This document shows, in pieces, positions 6,772 to 8,766 of a stretch of DNA of 8,766 bases. Numbering within the stretch: position 1 is the first letter of the stretch; each line of letters starts with the position of its first letter. The stretch spans positions 1 to 8,766 of the forward strand of contig CAMCFM010000144.1 of NCBI GenBank assembly GCA_945874095.1, in the 5' to 3' direction. Source of the DNA: Candidatus Kuenenia stuttgartensis. Lineage in GTDB: Bacteria > Planctomycetota > Planctomycetia > Isosphaerales > Isosphaeraceae. Below the pieces are notes generated by a model that was not told the DNA's origin, did no database searches, and saw only the letters and a list, made by a program, of their open reading frames with translations. The translations under genes were made by a program, and so were the position numbers.

Positions 6772-7218
6772 TCACTTAATTTTGCCGGCCATATGTCGAA
6801 CATATTTCACAATGGCTTTTAATTCTTGAGGGCTCAGGGAATTTCCGAAAGCTGGCATGACGCCTTGAGGGCCGCCCTGGGTGATGATTTTTAGGACAGA
6901 TTCCTCGTCGTCCCCATATTTCCAGGGCTCGTCACGCAGGTTTCGAGGCTTGATTGGAGTGGAGAACGCTCTGGGGCCGTCGCCCAGGCCCTGAAGCCCA
7001 TGGCATGCGACGCACTGACGCATATAGACGTTATAACCAGTTGTAAGTACTGGATCAGACTTGACTTCTGGAGGTGGTGGAGGGGGCGGAATTCGGAGCG
7101 AGAAGAAGATCATGCCTGCCAGTACCACCATGCAGAAGGTCACGAAAAAGAAGTATCGGCCGGGCCCAACTTCGTTAAGGGGCAATTCTTGTGGTGGATT
7201 CTGTTGCGGACTGGTCAT
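6772..7218 (-). CDS. Membrane-anchored monohaem class I cytochrome c
   Basis: A 148-residue electron carrier. A hydrophilic N-terminus is followed by one membrane segment (about 21-42, FFFVTFCMVVLAGMIFFS), a seven-proline hinge RIPPPPPPPE (42-51), and a class I cytochrome c domain. Haem is attached at CVACH (69-73; Cys69, Cys72, axial His73), and Met121 in MPAFGNSLSP is the expected second axial ligand. The domain should face the periplasm, held to the membrane by the uncleaved helix. The ATG at 7218 is chosen because AGGAAAG lies at 7224-7230 with 8-base spacing; an in-frame GTG at 7245 would add nine residues with no better signal. It has its own promoter-like sequence upstream, is alone on its strand and converges on the xylose-isomerase-like gene. 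No oxidase, reductase or dehydrogenase partner is visible, so its role in respiration is inferred only. Confidence 0.93.
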   Translation of the reverse strand: MTSPQQNPPQELPLNEVGPGRYFFFVTFCMVVLAGMIFFSLRIPPPPPPPEVKSDPVLTTGYNVYMRQCVACHGLQGLGDGPRAFSTPIKPRNLRDEPWKYGDDEESVLKIITQGGPQGVMPAFGNSLSPQELKAIVKYVRHMAGKIK

Positions 7219-7223
7219 ATTTT

Positions 7224-7230
7224 CTTTCCT
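7224..7230 (-). promoter_or_regulatory. Ribosome-binding site that fixes the cytochrome c start
   Basis: AGGAAAG on the minus strand, with its AGGA core 8 bases before the ATG at 7218. It favours that start over the in-frame GTG at 7245. Confidence 0.65.
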
Positions 7231-7269
7231 GTCAATAAGGGGCACGAATCCGCATGTGTTCTCTGTTTC

Positions 7270-7299
7270 ATCCTAATAAATCTTGGCTGGGATTGTCAA
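7270..7299 (-). promoter_or_regulatory. Sigma-70-type promoter for the cytochrome c gene
   Basis: On the minus strand a perfect TTGACA (complement of 7294-7299) is followed after 18 bases by TAGGAT (complement of 7270-7275, four of six consensus bases). Transcription would start near 7263, giving a leader of about 45 bases that contains the ribosome-binding site. This is the best promoter-like match in the window. Confidence 0.55.
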
Positions 7300-7595
7300 A
7301 TTGAGAGGTTTGCTGATGGAATCAATAATCTGGCTGGTGAATTTAATCAAAGGAACTTAACTCTCATGAATTTGAACCCATTGGGGTAAATGATCAGAAT
7401 CTCCGGTTTATTCATTTGTCGAAAAAAGATCCTCCCTTTTGCGGGATATCCCACAGGCAGGAATACGCCGACAATAATCCCGTGGACGCAAAAAATCAGC
7501 CTTGATCATTTTCAGTGAGAATCGTGTTCATGGTCACTTCAAGTCTAGTGGATCAGACCATTCATCAAATCAGCGCGAAACGAGGCCCGTTTGAA
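7300..7595. other. Divergent intergenic region without a convincing gene
   Basis: This stretch lies between the cytochrome promoter and the DUF433-like gene. It holds a 10-base perfect palindrome GGGATATCCC (7443-7452), which extends to 16 bases with one mismatched pair (7440-7455), a possible operator. It also holds a seven-codon ATG reading frame (7366-7389) that I do not regard as a gene. No hairpin terminator, tRNA or repeat was seen. The right part (7515-7595) could be coding if the DUF433-like gene uses an earlier start. Confidence 0.5.
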
Positions 7596-8159
7596 ATGGA
7601 TAAAGTGCAGGCTTCAAAGCCTTTGAAAATCAAGCGCCGTAAGAGCTCAAAGCCTGTGAGTGGTTTAGATGGTCTGATTGGGGATGCCGTATCCATACTT
7701 TCTAAAAGACTGCAAGCCAGTCTCTTAAACCACGGCCATCACAATTCATCAGAGATTGCCAGCCTTGTTTCAGCATTGTCAATTGCCCGGATGGCTTTCC
7801 CTGGGTTGGCTGAGGAGCGGCTGGAAGATGTCGGGGAAGATTCCGTGACACATGCACCAGTTCCGTCCGAATCTGTCGTAGACTATCCCAGTAACGCAAG
7901 ATTAGGTCGTTTGGACGAGGTCGATGCGTTTCGCTGGCGAAAAGAGCTTGAAGTTTTATGGAAGAAACACATCATCAAGGATGAGTTGCATCAGCCAGTG
8001 GTACGTTCGCTTGGTGTGCCGGTCATGACCATTGTGAATCATATTCGCGATGGAGCGGCATGGGATACCATTCGTAAACTCTATCCTGGTCTGGTGATGG
8101 ACGATATCAGAGCCTGTGCCAGCATGGCGACGGAATGTGGATGGCTGACCGACGATTGA
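7596..8159 (+). CDS. Protein with C-terminal DUF433-like domain, function unknown
   Basis: From the ATG at 7596 this is 187 residues. The N-terminus is very basic (KIKRRKSSK, residues 11-19), which suggests nucleic-acid contact. A probable helical segment follows (about 22-75), then a polar, poorly conserved-looking linker. The C-terminal part, about residues 135-183, resembles DUF433 (Pfam PF04255): GVPVMTIVNHIRDGAAW, then IRKLYPGL and MDDIRACASMATE match the family's RGTRIPV...YPxLxxxDIRAALxYAAE pattern, although the RGTRI turn is degenerate (RSLGVPV). DUF433 proteins are small winged-helix-like proteins, often antitoxins beside PIN-domain toxins; none lies next to this gene. The ATG at 7596 has GAGG 10 bases upstream; in-frame starts at 7530 (ATG) and 7515 (GTG) are possible and would add 22 or 27 residues. 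A hairpin terminator follows the stop. Gene firm, domain moderate, function unknown. Confidence 0.72.
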   Translation: MDKVQASKPLKIKRRKSSKPVSGLDGLIGDAVSILSKRLQASLLNHGHHNSSEIASLVSALSIARMAFPGLAEERLEDVGEDSVTHAPVPSESVVDYPSNARLGRLDEVDAFRWRKELEVLWKKHIIKDELHQPVVRSLGVPVMTIVNHIRDGAAWDTIRKLYPGLVMDDIRACASMATECGWLTDD

Positions 8160-8183
8160 AATGATTTGTGGAATTTTGAAATA

Positions 8184-8214
8184 AAAAAGCGTGACTATTA
8201 TAGCCACGCTTTTT
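8184..8214. terminator. Bidirectional intrinsic terminator
   Basis: AAAAAGCGTG (8184-8193) and CACGCTTTTT (8205-8214) pair perfectly over 10 bases, with an 11-base centre that can pair partly (CTA/TAG). The A-run on the left and T-run on the right give a U-tract in both directions. It lies 24 bases after the DUF433-like stop and 36 bases beyond the D-aminoacylase stop, serving both convergent genes. Confidence 0.85.
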
Positions 8215-8250
8215 CTCATACCAATTTCAAACAGGTGGCTCGTGCCTGGC

Positions 8251-8766
8251 TTAACCTCGTCGAAGGACTCTGCCTGAATTCAGGCCAGTCAATTCGCCGT
8301 CCTTCAAAACACATGCTCCGTTGACCCAGACGTGGGGAATTCCGGTGGCCAGGGCTGTTGGTGTTTCATAAGTGGCGTGATCTTTGACGTTTACAGGGTC
8401 GATTACGGCAATATCGGCAGCAAATCCTGTGCGAATCATGCCTCTGTCGGTCAGGCGATAACGGCGGGCGGCGTGGGCTGAGAGGTGAGTGATGGCTTCA
8501 GCCCAATCGTAATCGGCCAATTCACGGGTATGAAGGCTCAGGTAGCGGGCGAATGCACCCCAACCGCGAGGGTGAGGATGCTGGCCCCGGTAGATTCCGT
8601 CGGAACCCGCCATGTGTGCCGGATGCCTGAGAATGGCCCTCATATCCGCTTCAGTCCGATCACCGGGCCTGAAATTGACAATTCCAACGGCCATTTTATT
8701 CGCGACAAGAATATCGCATACGAATCGGCCTGGAGTGGTGCCGGCAATCGCAGCTGCGACAGGCAC
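8251..8766 (-). CDS. N-acyl-D-amino-acid deacylase (D-aminoacylase), C-terminal part; 5' end outside window
   Basis: The last 171 residues of an amidohydrolase-superfamily enzyme of the D-aminoacylase group, which hydrolyses N-acyl-D-amino acids to a carboxylate and the free D-amino acid (EC 3.5.1.81 type). The frame is open to the right edge; the first visible codon, GTG at 8766, is almost certainly internal, because full-length enzymes have about 480-540 residues and the metal-binding N-terminal part is absent here. Visible motifs are MRAILRHPAHMAGSDG (42-57), whose Asp56 corresponds to the family's catalytic Asp, and HPHPRGWGAFARYL (63-76), a signature of this group. The end of the barrel (LTDRGMIRTGFAADIAVIDP, 105-124) leads into the C-terminal beta-sandwich strand VWVNG (146-150). 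Any signal peptide would be outside the window. It ends at a bidirectional terminator shared with the convergent DUF433-like gene. Confidence 0.92.
   Translation of the reverse strand: MPVAAAIAGTTPGRFVCDILVANKMAVGIVNFRPGDRTEADMRAILRHPAHMAGSDGIYRGQHPHPRGWGAFARYLSLHTRELADYDWAEAITHLSAHAARRYRLTDRGMIRTGFAADIAVIDPVNVKDHATYETPTALATGIPHVWVNGACVLKDGELTGLNSGRVLRRG

Noticed and set aside
7366..7389. Seven-codon reading frame (MNLNPLG) preceded by AAGGA, a possible leader peptide
   Set aside because: No attenuator-like hairpin or run of regulatory codons follows, and the spacing to the next gene is over 120 bases. Such short frames are expected by chance.
7596..8159. Toxin-antitoxin module based on the DUF433-like domain
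   Set aside because: No PIN-domain or other toxin-like reading frame lies next to it on the same strand; both neighbours are recognisable enzymes or electron carriers on the opposite strand.
8764..8766. GTG at the window edge as a true start of the D-aminoacylase
   Set aside because: It would leave out the metal-binding half of the enzyme, and the sequence from the first codon already aligns inside the family domain, so the gene continues beyond the window.

Overview
The window looks like an ordinary chromosomal stretch from a member of the Planctomycetota. The strongest pointer is the Tat-exported DUF1501 protein at the left edge, a family greatly expanded in that phylum. The divergent xylose-isomerase-like protein, the small sulfite-oxidase-fold protein and the generally weak ribosome-binding sites fit the same assignment. 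This is inference from gene content; no rRNA or other phylogenetic marker is present. I see no tRNA, rRNA, CRISPR array, insertion sequence, phage gene or origin.

Layout from left to right: (1) 1-1292, minus strand, a DUF1501 protein whose 3' end lies outside the window; (2) 1464-1973, plus strand, a small sulfite-oxidase-fold protein divergent from it; (3) 1980-3146 and 3203-4921, minus strand, a probable two-gene operon encoding an M3 oligoendopeptidase followed by a DUF1343/NamZ-type N-acetylmuramidase; (4) 5081-5377, minus strand, a small three-helix membrane protein; (5) 5654-6688, plus strand, a xylose-isomerase-like TIM-barrel protein; (6) 6772-7218, minus strand, a membrane-anchored monohaem cytochrome c; (7) about 7596-8159, plus strand, a protein with a C-terminal DUF433-like domain; (8) 8251-8766, minus strand, the C-terminal third of an N-acyl-D-amino-acid deacylase. 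Genes 5/6 and 7/8 are convergent pairs, each separated by a hairpin terminator that can work in both directions. Genes 2/3 are convergent with only 6 bases between their stop codons.

Functionally this is a mosaic of short transcription units, not one pathway. The loosest common thread is breakdown of wall and peptide material: a muramidase, an oligopeptidase and a D-aminoacylase. The most interesting signals are protein-level departures from well-known families. The xylose-isomerase-like enzyme has His in place of a metal-binding Asp and a shortened C-terminal arm. The sulfite-oxidase-fold protein has no cysteine at the molybdenum-ligand position, but has two cysteines and a His-containing tail elsewhere. 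The DUF433-like protein has no neighbouring toxin. I did not find a convincing new multi-gene system.
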